The notes: a model not told the origin generated them from the letters alone. A stretch of 64,000 nt of DNA from Faecalibacter sp. LW9 (GCF_034661295.1 NZ_CP141062.1:1736001-1800000), one strand, 5' to 3'. Positions 54,925 through 63,968 are shown, counted from the first letter of the stretch. Program-made: numbers and translations.

Positions 54925-55171
54925 ACAATAAAAATGTTTAAATGAATAAATGTTTTATTGTATTTCGATAAATAAGAAGGGAAATGTTACGTTTATTTTG
55001 GATTGTAATCCCGTATTATTTGACCACCGTGGAGACTTCTCTCGGTTGGTATCGCGCAAATATGCGATTCGAAATACTAGGCAAATCTACGAGTTATTTT
55101 TAATTTTCCAAATTCAATGTACATTCAAACGCAAATTTTTACCTTTAACCTATAGATAAAAAAACATAAAG
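54925..55171. other. Divergent intergenic region with a GC-richer core
   Basis: The 247 bp between two divergent genes should hold both promoters. A weak TACCTTTA (-7-like) lies at about 55139-55146 for the AraC-type gene. The core 55005-55085 (CCCGTATTATTTGACCACCG and on to CGGTTGGTATCGCGCAAATA) is clearly richer in GC than normal intergenic DNA here. It is open for 69 codons on the plus strand but has no family resemblance. It could be a structured leader or a gene remnant. Confidence 0.35.
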
Positions 55172-56056
55172 ATGAAGGATAAACAGGAATTTCCCACGTT
55201 TGATATTTGTAATTTAAATACAGATAAAAATATTAACGAATTATTTTCTGTCGATCGTTTCAAAGGATATGTGGATAGTAATCCTCATTTAAAACAAATG
55301 CACAATCACCATTATTTTCATTTGGTTTATTTTACGGAAGGGAGTGGTGAACATATTATTGATTTTGAGAGTTTTCCTGTGCAATCTGGTATGATTTATT
55401 TTATGCGTCCTGGTCAAGTGCATCAATGGCGATTTAATAATCAATACGATGGATATGTCATTAATTTTAGTGCGAATTTTTTTGATTGGTTAGGTATTCA
55501 CTCAGGAATTTTGCATCAATTTTCATTTTTTAAAAGTATGCAATTGCATCATCAAGTCACTATGATTAACGAAGAACAATCGGAGATCGTAGTGCCAATT
55601 TTCGAGCATATTTTGCAAGAACATGCCATGAATCATTCTTCTTCAAATCTTAAAATTGCAACTTTATTACTACAATTGTTTATTGAGGTTAATCGTTTTT
55701 TTAATCCAATGGAAAATTCGCTTAACGAATATCAATCGGTATTAATTCATAATTTTAAGGATCTGATTGAGCAATTTTTTAAAGAGAAAAGATTGCCAAA
55801 AGAATATGCAGAAATGTTATACATTACTCCTAATCATCTCAATGCATTATGCAAGGATGTTCTCGGAATTTCAGCTGGAGAATTAATAAGAAATCGTGTG
55901 GTATTAGAAGCAAAACGATTATTGGTGAATAAAGAAATGACTGTCAGCGAAGTGGCTTATGCATTAAATTTTCAAGATGTTTCTTATTTTGTGAAATTCT
56001 TTAAAAAATATACTGCATTAACACCAGAGCAATTCAGGAAACAATACTATTTATAA
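55172..56056 (+). CDS. AraC-family transcriptional regulator
   Basis: A 294-residue regulator with an N-terminal cupin (HNHHYFHLVYFTEGSGEHII, later RPGQVHQW), which often binds a small ligand, and a C-terminal AraC-type HTH (EYAEMLYITPNHLNALCKDV, then VSEVAYALNFQDVSYFVKFFKKY, ending LTPEQFRKQYYL). It stands between an unknown divergent gene and ccoG; target and ligand are unknown. Confidence 0.92.
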   Translation: MKDKQEFPTFDICNLNTDKNINELFSVDRFKGYVDSNPHLKQMHNHHYFHLVYFTEGSGEHIIDFESFPVQSGMIYFMRPGQVHQWRFNNQYDGYVINFSANFFDWLGIHSGILHQFSFFKSMQLHHQVTMINEEQSEIVVPIFEHILQEHAMNHSSSNLKIATLLLQLFIEVNRFFNPMENSLNEYQSVLIHNFKDLIEQFFKEKRLPKEYAEMLYITPNHLNALCKDVLGISAGELIRNRVVLEAKRLLVNKEMTVSEVAYALNFQDVSYFVKFFKKYTALTPEQFRKQYYL

Positions 56057-56209
56057 TCACTATATTTTCTTTTTTTATTGTTTTTCAATATGTTATAAAT
56101 TGCTATTATTTGTTTTTATTCAATCCGTAAAAAGTACCATATAATCGTCGAATAAGACAATGGTTAAGGGATATTCACCTTCTAACTTTGTTTGACAATT
56201 TGATGTTAT

Positions 56210-57670
56210 ATGAACAAAAAAACTGAACAACATTTCTCATGGGAATATGCTGAGGAAAATGAAGCTTTCCGAAATGCGGTTGCTACCATGGAGAAAAATG
56301 GAACAAGAAAGTGGGTGTATGCGAAAAAGCCTGCAGGAAAATATACCAATTACCGAACAATTCTTTCTGTTATATTATTAGCCTTATTGGTTATTTTACC
56401 TCTTATTACATTGCCTAATGGAAATCCAATTTTCAAATTTGATGTGTTCAATACTCAGTTCGTTTTGTTTGGATATCCCTTCTTTACAACAGATTTTTTC
56501 TTGCTTGCGTTTGGAATGATTATATGCGTTGTTTTTGTGATTTTATTTACAACCGTATATGGTCGAATATTTTGTGGCTGGTTTTGTCCTCAAACTATTT
56601 TTTTAGAGTTTGTATTTCGTAAAATTGAATATCTCATAGAAGGAGATCGTAACAAACAAATGCGATTAGATAAGCAAGAATGGAATGAAGAAAAAATAAT
56701 TAAACGAGGATCAAAATGGTTTATTTATTACCTCATTTCTTTTTTTGTAGTGAATATCTTAATGGCCTATATCGTAGGAATGGATTTTTTAAAATCTATG
56801 TATAGAGATTCACCCTCAGAACATATTGGAAAATTTATAGGAATGTTCATTTTCAGTTGGCTGTTTTTCTTTGTTTTTGCATGGTTTAGAGAGCAGGCGT
56901 GTACACTTGTATGTCCTTATGGTCGCTTACAAGGTGTATTAATTGATAAACATACCATGCAAGTTTCTTATGATTATAAGCGAGGTGAAGGACGTTCGAA
57001 ATTTAGAAAAAACGAAGACCGAAAAGCATTAGGTAAGGGCGATTGTATCGATTGTGGGCAATGTGTGGCAGTATGTCCTACAGGGATTGATATTCGAAAT
57101 GGATCACAGTTAGAATGTGTCAATTGTACAGCATGTATGGATGCATGTGATGAAGTGATGGAAAAAATTAATTTACCCAAAGGTTTGATTCGTTATGCAT
57201 CGGAAGATAACATTAAAGAAGGTAAACCTTTTCAGGTTTCGATTCGAATGGTAGTATTTTCAGTAATATTGTTAGCAATGGTTGCTGGACTAGGTGCTTT
57301 TGTAATGAACCGAAGTGATGTAGAAGCAAAATTTTTGCAGATTCCTGGAAGTGATTATAAAGAAGAAGGAAGTTTGATTGTTAATACGTTACAGTATAGT
57401 TTGATGAATAAAACGAATCAATCGCATCAGTTAAAAGCAATTGTGTTATCTCATCCTAAAAGTAAAGTAGAATTAGTGTCAGACCGTCATCAAATGATTT
57501 ATATAGAAGCAGGTGAGTTGAAGCAAGGGTTTGTGAAAGTAAAAATACCTCGTTCCGAATTGTCTTCATATAAAGAATTAATTCATATTCAATTAGTCGA
57601 TGAAAATAACCGTACAATTGATACTTATAAAATCAGTTTTATGGCGCCCTTTGATATTGGGAATGATTAA
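56210..57670 (+). CDS. ccoG: Cytochrome c oxidase accessory protein CcoG
   Basis: A 486-residue CcoG/RdxA/FixG protein, a membrane-bound iron-sulfur protein needed for copper delivery to cbb3-type cytochrome oxidase (reduction of Cu2+ in the proposed model). There are five transmembrane helices; CGWFCPQ near residue 123 and CTLVCPYGRLQG near 235; two 4Fe-4S motifs (CIDCGQCVAVCPTGID near 280 and CVNCTACMDACDEVM near 304); and a C-terminal Ig-like domain (FixG_C). The ccoNOP genes are not in this window. The stop is 7 bp before the second IS1182 copy, which has probably replaced its terminator. Confidence 0.93.
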   Translation: MNKKTEQHFSWEYAEENEAFRNAVATMEKNGTRKWVYAKKPAGKYTNYRTILSVILLALLVILPLITLPNGNPIFKFDVFNTQFVLFGYPFFTTDFFLLAFGMIICVVFVILFTTVYGRIFCGWFCPQTIFLEFVFRKIEYLIEGDRNKQMRLDKQEWNEEKIIKRGSKWFIYYLISFFVVNILMAYIVGMDFLKSMYRDSPSEHIGKFIGMFIFSWLFFFVFAWFREQACTLVCPYGRLQGVLIDKHTMQVSYDYKRGEGRSKFRKNEDRKALGKGDCIDCGQCVAVCPTGIDIRNGSQLECVNCTACMDACDEVMEKINLPKGLIRYASEDNIKEGKPFQVSIRMVVFSVILLAMVAGLGAFVMNRSDVEAKFLQIPGSDYKEEGSLIVNTLQYSLMNKTNQSHQLKAIVLSHPKSKVELVSDRHQMIYIEAGELKQGFVKVKIPRSELSSYKELIHIQLVDENNRTIDTYKISFMAPFDIGND

Positions 57671-57677
57671 AAAAAAA

Positions 57678-59232
57678 GAGGCTGTCTCAAAAGTGAGACA
57701 GCTTTTTTTTAAGAAAAAAGGAAAGCCTAAGCTTTCCCAATTGGTGCAATTTTATTAAATTGCTGTGTGTATACTAGTTCGAAAATAGTCTTTAAAGATT
57801 ACAATCCCAAAGAAAATTTGCTTTTTCCTCCAAATTTATCGGAGTTGATAGAAGAAAAGCATCCTGTTAGAGTTATTTCCAATATAATAGATGGTTTAGC
57901 AATTAAAAATCTTATTAATAGCTATAAACCATATGGAACATCATCTTATCACCCAAAAATGCTTCTGAAAGTGTTGATTTATGGCTACCTAAGTAATATT
58001 TATTCAAGCCGTAAACTAGAACAAGCACTGAAAGAAAATATTCATTTTATGTGGCTTTCTGGAATGAATCGTCCTGACCATAATACGATAAATCGCTTTC
58101 GTAGCGAGCGATTAAAAGGTAAACTGAAATCTATATTCACTCAAATAGTCTTGCTTTTAGAAAAAGAAGGAATCGTTAGTTTAACAACCACTTTTGTTGA
58201 TGGGACTAAGATTGAGGCAAACGCTAATCGCTATACATTCGTTTGGGGAAGAGCGATTAAAAAACACAAAGCTAGAATTTCTGAGCAGTTAGAATACTTA
58301 TGGAATTACGCAGAAAGTGTAGCAAAAGAAGAGCTTCAAAACACAGAAAATATTGAATTTAAAGAAATCGATTCTGAAAAAGTCACACAAACAATTGATA
58401 AGATAAATGAAGTTTTGAAAGATAAAAAAATCCCATCAAAGATTCGTCAAAAGCTCAATTATGGAAAGAGAAATTGGTCTAAGAATTTAGAAAAATACAA
58501 AAAACAAGAAGAGATTTTACAACAAAGAAATTCTTACTCTAAGACCGATACAGATGCTACATTTATGAGAATGAAAGAAGATCATATGAAAAATGGTCAG
58601 CTAAAACCCGCTTATAATCTGCAAATCTCCACGAATAAACAGTATATTTTACATTATTCTATTCACCATAATCCAACCGATACAAAAACTCTAAAACCTC
58701 ATTTAGCAGGTTTTGAGCAGCATTACCATAGAACTCCAAAAGAGCTTGTAGCCGATGCGGGCTATGGCTCAGAAGAAAATTATAACTTGCTTAAATCAAA
58801 AAAGATAAAACCTTACGTAAAATACAATTACTTCAGAAAAGATCAAAAATCAGGACAAATTACTTCTTCAGAGAGCAATCCCAAACTGGCTAAAATAAGA
58901 GAAAAAGCATATAAACTTCTCAATACAGTGAGAGGTATCAAACTCAGAAAACAAAGATGTCACGATGTTGAACCAGTTTTTGCCGAAATAAAACACAACA
59001 AAAACTTTAAACGATTTATGTTAAGAGGAGTTGATAAAGTCGAAATTGAAGTCGGCTTACTTGCTATTGCTCATAACTTAAAGAAAATGGCGAAAATCAC
59101 CTGAAAAAAGTTCATTTTACCATCATTTTTACATTTTTTGCTTATTTAATTCAATTTTGAACTATTAAATTACAAAATTAGATTCATCAGATAAAATACA
59201 AAAAAAACGAGACTGTCTTTTGAGACAGCCTC
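57678..59232 (+). mobile_element. IS1182-family element, copy 2
   Basis: A 1555-bp near-identical copy of the element at 52768-54321, in the same orientation, 4.9 kb away. It lies between ccoG and a convergent membrane-protein gene. At its right end the hairpin reads CGAG...CTCG where copy 1 has AGAG...CTCT, a paired change that keeps the stem. The very high identity shows recent transposition. Confidence 0.88.
57767..59104 (+). CDS. IS1182-family transposase, copy 2
   Basis: 445 residues, the same as copy 1 except Tyr for Asp at about 178 and Arg for Lys at about 235, plus one silent change (CTA for TTA in KLEQAL). The catalytic Asp, Asp and Glu regions and the GTG start are unchanged. It is probably functional. 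Confidence 0.92.
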   Translation: MYTSSKIVFKDYNPKENLLFPPNLSELIEEKHPVRVISNIIDGLAIKNLINSYKPYGTSSYHPKMLLKVLIYGYLSNIYSSRKLEQALKENIHFMWLSGMNRPDHNTINRFRSERLKGKLKSIFTQIVLLLEKEGIVSLTTTFVDGTKIEANANRYTFVWGRAIKKHKARISEQLEYLWNYAESVAKEELQNTENIEFKEIDSEKVTQTIDKINEVLKDKKIPSKIRQKLNYGKRNWSKNLEKYKKQEEILQQRNSYSKTDTDATFMRMKEDHMKNGQLKPAYNLQISTNKQYILHYSIHHNPTDTKTLKPHLAGFEQHYHRTPKELVADAGYGSEENYNLLKSKKIKPYVKYNYFRKDQKSGQITSSESNPKLAKIREKAYKLLNTVRGIKLRKQRCHDVEPVFAEIKHNKNFKRFMLRGVDKVEIEVGLLAIAHNLKKMAKIT

Positions 59233-59238
59233 GTTTTT

Positions 59239-59865
59239 TTATGGAATTGACTTAATCTCTTGTTTATTTTTAAGCATATGTTGTACAAAAACAAAGAACT
59301 CAAAAACACCAATGAATAGAATGAAATAGGCAAATAATTCTGTACATTCTTCAGCCGCATTTTTAACATCACGTGTATAGTTTTCGGTTCCTTCGACTAC
59401 AATCCAAAATTTTTTTCGACCAAACATTCGTGAGAAAATCAATAATGTTGTAAAGCCCAAAAAGAGTATTCCAGATGAGGCGGAACTTATGAATTTTTCA
59501 AGTTCAGTAAGAATGGATTTTCGATGTTTATAAATAAAATAAGAAAGTAAAATGGAGTATGTTATGCTTATCATTTTCCAACTGTATTCTCCAATGGTAG
59601 AGTCTAAAAATGCATCTTGTTCACGGATTAAAAAAACACCAAAAATTAAAAGCAAGAGATATCGAATGCCATGAAATCCTTTGGTAAAAGCAAGAAAAAT
59701 TAGCATTAATCCTAACAATACATTTTGTAGTTTTTCAACATAACTGGATTCGGAAAACTTTACAATATCATCGTCGTATAAGGCATCGAGACGCATAACT
59801 TCCATTAAACCATAAACTATTGCTGCATAAATAATATAGCGTAAAAAAGTAAATTTAATCTTCAT
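59239..59865 (-). CDS. Polytopic membrane protein, unknown function
   Basis: About 208 residues from the start MKIKFTFLRYIIYAAIVYG, with five or six transmembrane helices. A cytoplasmic loop SRMFGRKKFWIVVEGTENYT precedes DVKNAAEECTELFAYFILF. In-frame ATGs further upstream (59922 and 59967) are possible starts; 59865 is chosen because it places the first helix at the N-terminus. No family recognised. It lies downstream of an AraC-type gene on the same strand and converges on the IS1182 copy, whose hairpin may terminate it. Confidence 0.6.
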   Translation of the reverse strand: MKIKFTFLRYIIYAAIVYGLMEVMRLDALYDDDIVKFSESSYVEKLQNVLLGLMLIFLAFTKGFHGIRYLLLLIFGVFLIREQDAFLDSTIGEYSWKMISITYSILLSYFIYKHRKSILTELEKFISSASSGILFLGFTTLLIFSRMFGRKKFWIVVEGTENYTRDVKNAAEECTELFAYFILFIGVFEFFVFVQHMLKNKQEIKSIP

Positions 59866-60025
59866 ATAATCATTGTCATTTATTACATTTTTTAAAAAAT
59901 AATTGTAGTGCATTTGAATCATTATGGAGCGTAAAGCATAATGGTAAAACAGAAAGAATGCTGGCAAAAGTAGAGGAAATTTAAATTTAAAAAGTAGTTT
60001 AAATTTCGTTAAAAATGGTTTCTAA

Positions 60026-60880
60026 TTAACCTACTTTGTAGGATGATTTTTGATACGTTTTTGGGGTGATATTAGTGTTTCGCTTAAAAAATTTTGTAAA
60101 TGAAGAGGCATCAGAAAAGCCAAGTTTATCGGCTACATTTTGAATGGATAGATTTTCGTCCTTTAATAGTTTTTTAGCTTCTGATAAAATCATTTGATCA
60201 ATAATTTTTCGAGGTGTTTCTTGTGTTGTGGCTTTGACAGAACTGATGAGATGTTTAGGAGTGATATTTAATTGGTCTGCAAAATATTCCACACCTTTCA
60301 ATTGATTGATGTTGGTGTTGAGTAAAACAAAAAAGTTAGAGGTAATAATTTGAGCTCGTGATAATTCTGTGATGTGATGCTGTTGATGGGTTAGGAATAA
60401 TTGGATGATTTCGTAACTGATTAAAGTAAAGACTGATTTAATTTTTTGAAAACTGAATAATGTTTTGGCTTCTGTTAATTTTTCTTCAAATAAATCAAAT
60501 AATCCATTAAAATAAACGTATTGATCAGGGGTTAAATTTTCTTTGGAAAATTTTTTAATACGAAATAAATGTAAAGGTTCAATCGAATAAAACGGCTCGG
60601 AAAATAAAGGGACTAAATTGTTGTGTACGCCGATAATAGTTACCTCACAATCTCCAGATGCCTCTACCAATTTTATAGTAAGAAAAGGTCTAAATCCAAT
60701 TAATTGTTTTGAATTAACGGTTGTGATTTCATTTTCGATTGTAAGCGTTAAATTTCCTTTATGACAAATTAAAATACCAGAATATTCTTGATTAACTTCT
60801 TCCATCTCATTTGAGAGGTATGATATTAATCCTTTCTTGATGAAGAATGATTCATTTAAAGATGTGCTGCAATTATTCAA
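60026..60880 (-). CDS. AraC-family transcriptional regulator
   Basis: A 284-residue regulator with an N-terminal sensing region (residues 1-130, beta-rich) and a C-terminal double HTH (KGVEYFADQLNITPKHLISS, then IQNVADKLGFSDASSFTKFFKR, ending ITPKTYQKS). It is divergent from the HopJ-family gene; the 116 bp between them hold two dyads that could be its operator. It may also control the membrane protein behind it. Confidence 0.92.
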   Translation of the reverse strand: MNNCSTSLNESFFIKKGLISYLSNEMEEVNQEYSGILICHKGNLTLTIENEITTVNSKQLIGFRPFLTIKLVEASGDCEVTIIGVHNNLVPLFSEPFYSIEPLHLFRIKKFSKENLTPDQYVYFNGLFDLFEEKLTEAKTLFSFQKIKSVFTLISYEIIQLFLTHQQHHITELSRAQIITSNFFVLLNTNINQLKGVEYFADQLNITPKHLISSVKATTQETPRKIIDQMILSEAKKLLKDENLSIQNVADKLGFSDASSFTKFFKRNTNITPKTYQKSSYKVG

Positions 60881-60929
60881 AACATAAAGTTTAAAAAGAA
60901 CAAAATTACAACGAAGTCTCCATTCGTGT

Positions 60930-60979
60930 GTAACTGAAGTTACATATCCATGATGGATGGGATTATTTAATTATTTTTG
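60930..60979 (+). promoter_or_regulatory. Two inverted repeats and -7 element before the HopJ-family gene
   Basis: GTAACT-GA-AGTTAC at 60930-60943 is a perfect dyad, followed by ATCCA-TGA-TGGAT at 60946-60958. A perfect TATTTTTG (-7) is at 60972-60979. The dyads overlap the place of a -33 box for the plus-strand gene, which suggests a regulated divergent promoter region. Confidence 0.45.
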
Positions 60980-60996
60980 TTTAAAACATAAATCGT

Positions 60997-61329
60997 ATGG
61001 CGCAAGAAATTTTAAAAGGCTTAGAAGAAGGGAAAGTGATTTTTAATGATGTAATCGCTTATATTGAATCAAAATATATTCATACACCAACAGCTTTTAA
61101 AAATGGGATGCAGAAAAATGCTGCAGATCAAAATCAAGGAAGTGCAAAAGTGTTAGCTTTTGGTCAATTAGAAAATTTATCCGTAGAGGATACGTTAAAA
61201 TTATTTGCAGAACATTATCAGTCTGTTTTAGATTCACCAGAAGGAGAAGATCATCAAAATATACGTCAGTTTATGGCCAATGGATGGGAGGGTGTATCTT
61301 TTGATAGTGATGTTTTGATTTTAAAATAA
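60997..61329 (+). CDS. HopJ-family protein
   Basis: A 110-residue protein of the HopJ family (PF08888), named after a Pseudomonas type III effector but widespread in bacteria without such secretion systems. It has ENLSVEDTLKLFAEHYQSVL, then GEDHQNIRQFMANGWEGVSF, the conserved end of the family. No signal peptide, so cytoplasmic; function unknown. It lies 5 bp before the next gene and is likely in the same transcript. Confidence 0.85.
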   Translation: MAQEILKGLEEGKVIFNDVIAYIESKYIHTPTAFKNGMQKNAADQNQGSAKVLAFGQLENLSVEDTLKLFAEHYQSVLDSPEGEDHQNIRQFMANGWEGVSFDSDVLILK

Positions 61330-61334
61330 TCACA

Positions 61335-61775
61335 ATGAAACAATTAACACTATTATTTTTATGCTTTTCCGCTTTATCGTGTGCACAAGAGACGAAGACA
61401 CATGAATTAAAAGGAGAATCAATCATTTATACTTCTAAAGAGGTTGATCAAATGGCTGTTTTTGAGGGTTGTGATTTATATCCAACCACTCAGGAAAATG
61501 TAACTTGTTTTTCGAATAAGATGAATCAAATATTCATTCAGTTTTTTAAAACTAAATTTGATGTTACAACATTACCAAAAGGAGTGGTTAAAATTACCTA
61601 TGTGATTGGTAAGGAAGGAAAATTGAAAGATTTTAAAGGACAAGGAAATGAAGGACTAATTCCTTATGCTTTAGAAGTTTTTGAAGAAATAAATCAAACG
61701 ATTTCGTTTCAGCCAGCAACTAAAAATGGTGTTTCGGTTGATGTTAAATTTGCAATGCCAATTAAGAATGAATAG
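61335..61775 (+). CDS. Lipoprotein with TonB C-terminal-like domain
   Basis: A 146-residue protein with a lipoprotein signal (LLFLCFSALSC). The mature part contains AVFEGCDLYPTTQENVTCFSNKM and VVKITYVIGKEGKLKDFKGQ with SFQPATKNGVSVDVKF, which fit the TonB-C-like domain found in many Bacteroidota proteins (F-x-GC, then a beta-alpha-beta unit). It lacks the membrane anchor and proline-rich part of real TonB, so an energy-transducing role is doubtful. Co-transcribed with the HopJ-family gene. Confidence 0.7.
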   Translation: MKQLTLLFLCFSALSCAQETKTHELKGESIIYTSKEVDQMAVFEGCDLYPTTQENVTCFSNKMNQIFIQFFKTKFDVTTLPKGVVKITYVIGKEGKLKDFKGQGNEGLIPYALEVFEEINQTISFQPATKNGVSVDVKFAMPIKNE

Positions 61776-61781
61776 TATAAA

Positions 61782-61808
61782 AAGGAAGCTATGTTAGCTT
61801 CCTTATTT
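61782..61808. terminator. Bidirectional terminator before umuD
   Basis: A stem AAGGAAGCTA-TGT-TAGCTTCCTT between two convergent genes, with an A run to the left and a T-rich tail to the right. Confidence 0.8.
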
Positions 61809-62231
61809 TTATACATGTTTAATGATATATGTGACTATTCCCCATACCATAAAATCATTGTCTTCTGTAATACGTATGGGTGAAAATTTTTTGTTATACG
61901 GAATAAGCCAAAGGCAATCACGATCAACTTTGATGCGCTTTACAGTAAATTCACCATCCACCATACAAACAGCAATTTTACCGTTTGCAGGTTCTAGACT
62001 TTTATCGATTACTAAAATGTCTCCTTCGTCCATATCGGCGTCAATCATCGAGTCTCCTTTTACACGTGCATAAAAAGTTGATTCTCTATTTTTTACCAAG
62101 GCAACATCCAAACTAATTTTATCGGTTTTAAAATCTTCAGCAGGAGATGGAAATCCGGCTTGTATAGGATTTTCCATAAGAATGGCTTCTCTTCCTTTAA
62201 CGATTTGTGGGGAGTTAATAATTAATTTCAT
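61809..62231 (-). CDS. umuD: DNA polymerase V accessory protein UmuD
   Basis: A 140-residue LexA-like S24 peptidase. Self-cleavage would occur between Ala 25 and Gly 26 (IQAGFPSPAED). The catalytic Ser 61 (VKGDSM) and Lys 98 (FTVKR) are in place, equivalent to Ser 60 and Lys 97 of E. coli UmuD. After RecA-stimulated cleavage UmuD' joins UmuC as polymerase V for translesion synthesis. Its ATG overlaps the umuC stop (TAATG), so the order is umuC then umuD, the reverse of E. coli. Confidence 0.94.
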   Translation of the reverse strand: MKLIINSPQIVKGREAILMENPIQAGFPSPAEDFKTDKISLDVALVKNRESTFYARVKGDSMIDADMDEGDILVIDKSLEPANGKIAVCMVDGEFTVKRIKVDRDCLWLIPYNKKFSPIRITEDNDFMVWGIVTYIIKHV

Positions 62232-63499
62232 TAGGCGATATTTAAGTCAATTTGTATTAAATCATTAATATTTGTTGTGAAATTTTTCGATAGATGTTCT
62301 TGACGCATTTTCCATGTGCGGTCCAAATCTTGAATGCCTAATTTTATTTTAGGTTCACCCATTTTTCGGTTCAGTCTATCAATGGCTTTCATTAAATTGT
62401 TGTGGCGATAATCTTGTTCATCAAAAAGGTTAAGTTGTTTTTCGCTTGCTTGAGTAAAAGAAGTTACAATGACACCAGCTCTTTTATAGGCATATCCTTC
62501 TCTGAAAATCATATCCAGCGCTTTAATCGCATAATTGCATAACGTGAGATTCGAATTACTTCCATAAGGCAATTGTAAAGTAACCGTTCGTCGGTATTGC
62601 ATGGTTTCTTTTTGTGGATTGGTTTGGATCAAAACAGAAAGAAGATGAGCATCCGAATTTTGTTTGCGTAATTTTTCAGCACATGAAATAGCAAATGTGG
62701 CGACACGTTCTTTCACAAATTCATATTCCCGCTCGTCTCTTTCAAATGATCGGGTAGTGGCAATGGATTGTTTGGTTTTGATGTCTTCTAAACGGAGAAC
62801 AGATTCTCCAAGTAATTCTTTTTTTAATCGGAGTTCAACAATTGAAAATTCTTTTTTAACATAGTTATCGCTCAGTTGTGTAAAATCATATGCTGTATTA
62901 ATATTAAGTGAACGTAATCGAGCTGCTAAACGTCTGCCGATTCCCCAAACTTCTTCAATGGATAACCATTTTAAAGCTTTGATTCGTTTTTGATCCGTAT
63001 CCAAAAGATAAACACCATTCAACTGATCTGGAAATTTTTTTGCGATTTTATTAGCAACTTTAGCTAATGCTTTGGTTGGAGCCATGCCAACACATACGGG
63101 AATACCTAAGCTTTTTTTTAGATCTTGTTTGATTTGCCTTCCGATGGTATCCAATTCATAAAAATGCTCGAATCCTTTAAATTCTAAAAATGACTCGTCA
63201 ATAGAATACACTTCAAAGTCTGGCGTGTAGCGTTGCAAAATATTCATGACGCGTTGGCTCATATCAGCATATAAATTATAATTGCTTGAAAAAACTTTTA
63301 CATTATGTTTTTTAAACAATGGTTGATATTGATATGCAGGAGCACCCATAGGAATTCCTAATCGTTTCGCTTCATCTGAACGAGATACGACACATCCATC
63401 GTTGTTGGATAATACAACGACAGGTTTGGAAAGGTATTGAGGATTAAACAACCTTTCGCAGCTTACGTAGAAATTATTACAATCGATTAATGCATACAT
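62231..63499 (-). CDS. umuC: DNA polymerase V catalytic subunit UmuC
   Basis: A 422-residue Y-family polymerase, the same length as E. coli UmuC. MYALIDCNNFYVSCERLF carries the first metal Asp, YSIDESFLEF the second acidic pair, and GIPVCVGMAPTKALAKVANK and LKWLSIEEVWGIGRRLAARL the palm and thumb HhH region. A UmuC-specific C-terminal region (PKIKLGIQDLDRTW) follows. The start at 63499 is preferred over 63529 because the family starts there and TAGTTTTG, a perfect -7 element, lies at 63505-63512 just upstream. It would be SOS-induced; no LexA site could be assigned. Confidence 0.94.
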   Translation of the reverse strand: MYALIDCNNFYVSCERLFNPQYLSKPVVVLSNNDGCVVSRSDEAKRLGIPMGAPAYQYQPLFKKHNVKVFSSNYNLYADMSQRVMNILQRYTPDFEVYSIDESFLEFKGFEHFYELDTIGRQIKQDLKKSLGIPVCVGMAPTKALAKVANKIAKKFPDQLNGVYLLDTDQKRIKALKWLSIEEVWGIGRRLAARLRSLNINTAYDFTQLSDNYVKKEFSIVELRLKKELLGESVLRLEDIKTKQSIATTRSFERDEREYEFVKERVATFAISCAEKLRKQNSDAHLLSVLIQTNPQKETMQYRRTVTLQLPYGSNSNLTLCNYAIKALDMIFREGYAYKRAGVIVTSFTQASEKQLNLFDEQDYRHNNLMKAIDRLNRKMGEPKIKLGIQDLDRTWKMRQEHLSKNFTTNINDLIQIDLNIA

Positions 63500-63641
63500 G
63501 CCGACAAAACTATTGGCTATTACGGACAATGTATGGCGTTGAATAAAAGTATTGTAAATATTTGTTAAAGATTGAAAATTAGAATGTTAGCTTAAATTAA
63601 TTTGGTTAAATTCATCTTAATAATATAAAAACCAACTGATT

Positions 63642-63968
63642 ATGTTCGAATGTAAACAATACCATTATGCTTCATCGAGTAAAGCGTTGTCGCGATTAAA
63701 GAAAAAAGGTTATGAAGTCGATTTTAATTTACTCCAAAATCGAATATTGGATTATCCACAAGATTTTAAAATCATTTATATTTTTCGTTATGAAGGAGAA
63801 TCGTCACCCGAAGATTGTTCTACAGTGTACGGAATAGAATGTGTATCCAGTGGAGAAAAAGGAGTATTTGTAATGGGGAATCCCGCCTATGATGGTTCAT
63901 GCGCTTCGAATCTTTTGCATCAGATCGAAATAGAAGGTCGATTAAATCAAAAAAGAGAAATTGCATAA
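63642..63968 (+). CDS. Small conserved protein of Bacteroidota, unknown function
   Basis: A 108-residue protein (MFECKQYHYASSSKALSRLK, later PQDFKIIYIFRYEGESSPED and STVYGIECVSSGEKGVFVMG). It resembles a family of roughly 100-residue Bacteroidota proteins that databases sometimes label phosphoribosylpyrophosphate synthetase without experimental basis; the real enzyme is three times longer. I would not use that name. The C-terminal FVMGNPAYDGSCASNLLHQI is a good family mark. Its terminator overlaps the stop codon. Confidence 0.7.
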   Translation: MFECKQYHYASSSKALSRLKKKGYEVDFNLLQNRILDYPQDFKIIYIFRYEGESSPEDCSTVYGIECVSSGEKGVFVMGNPAYDGSCASNLLHQIEIEGRLNQKREIA

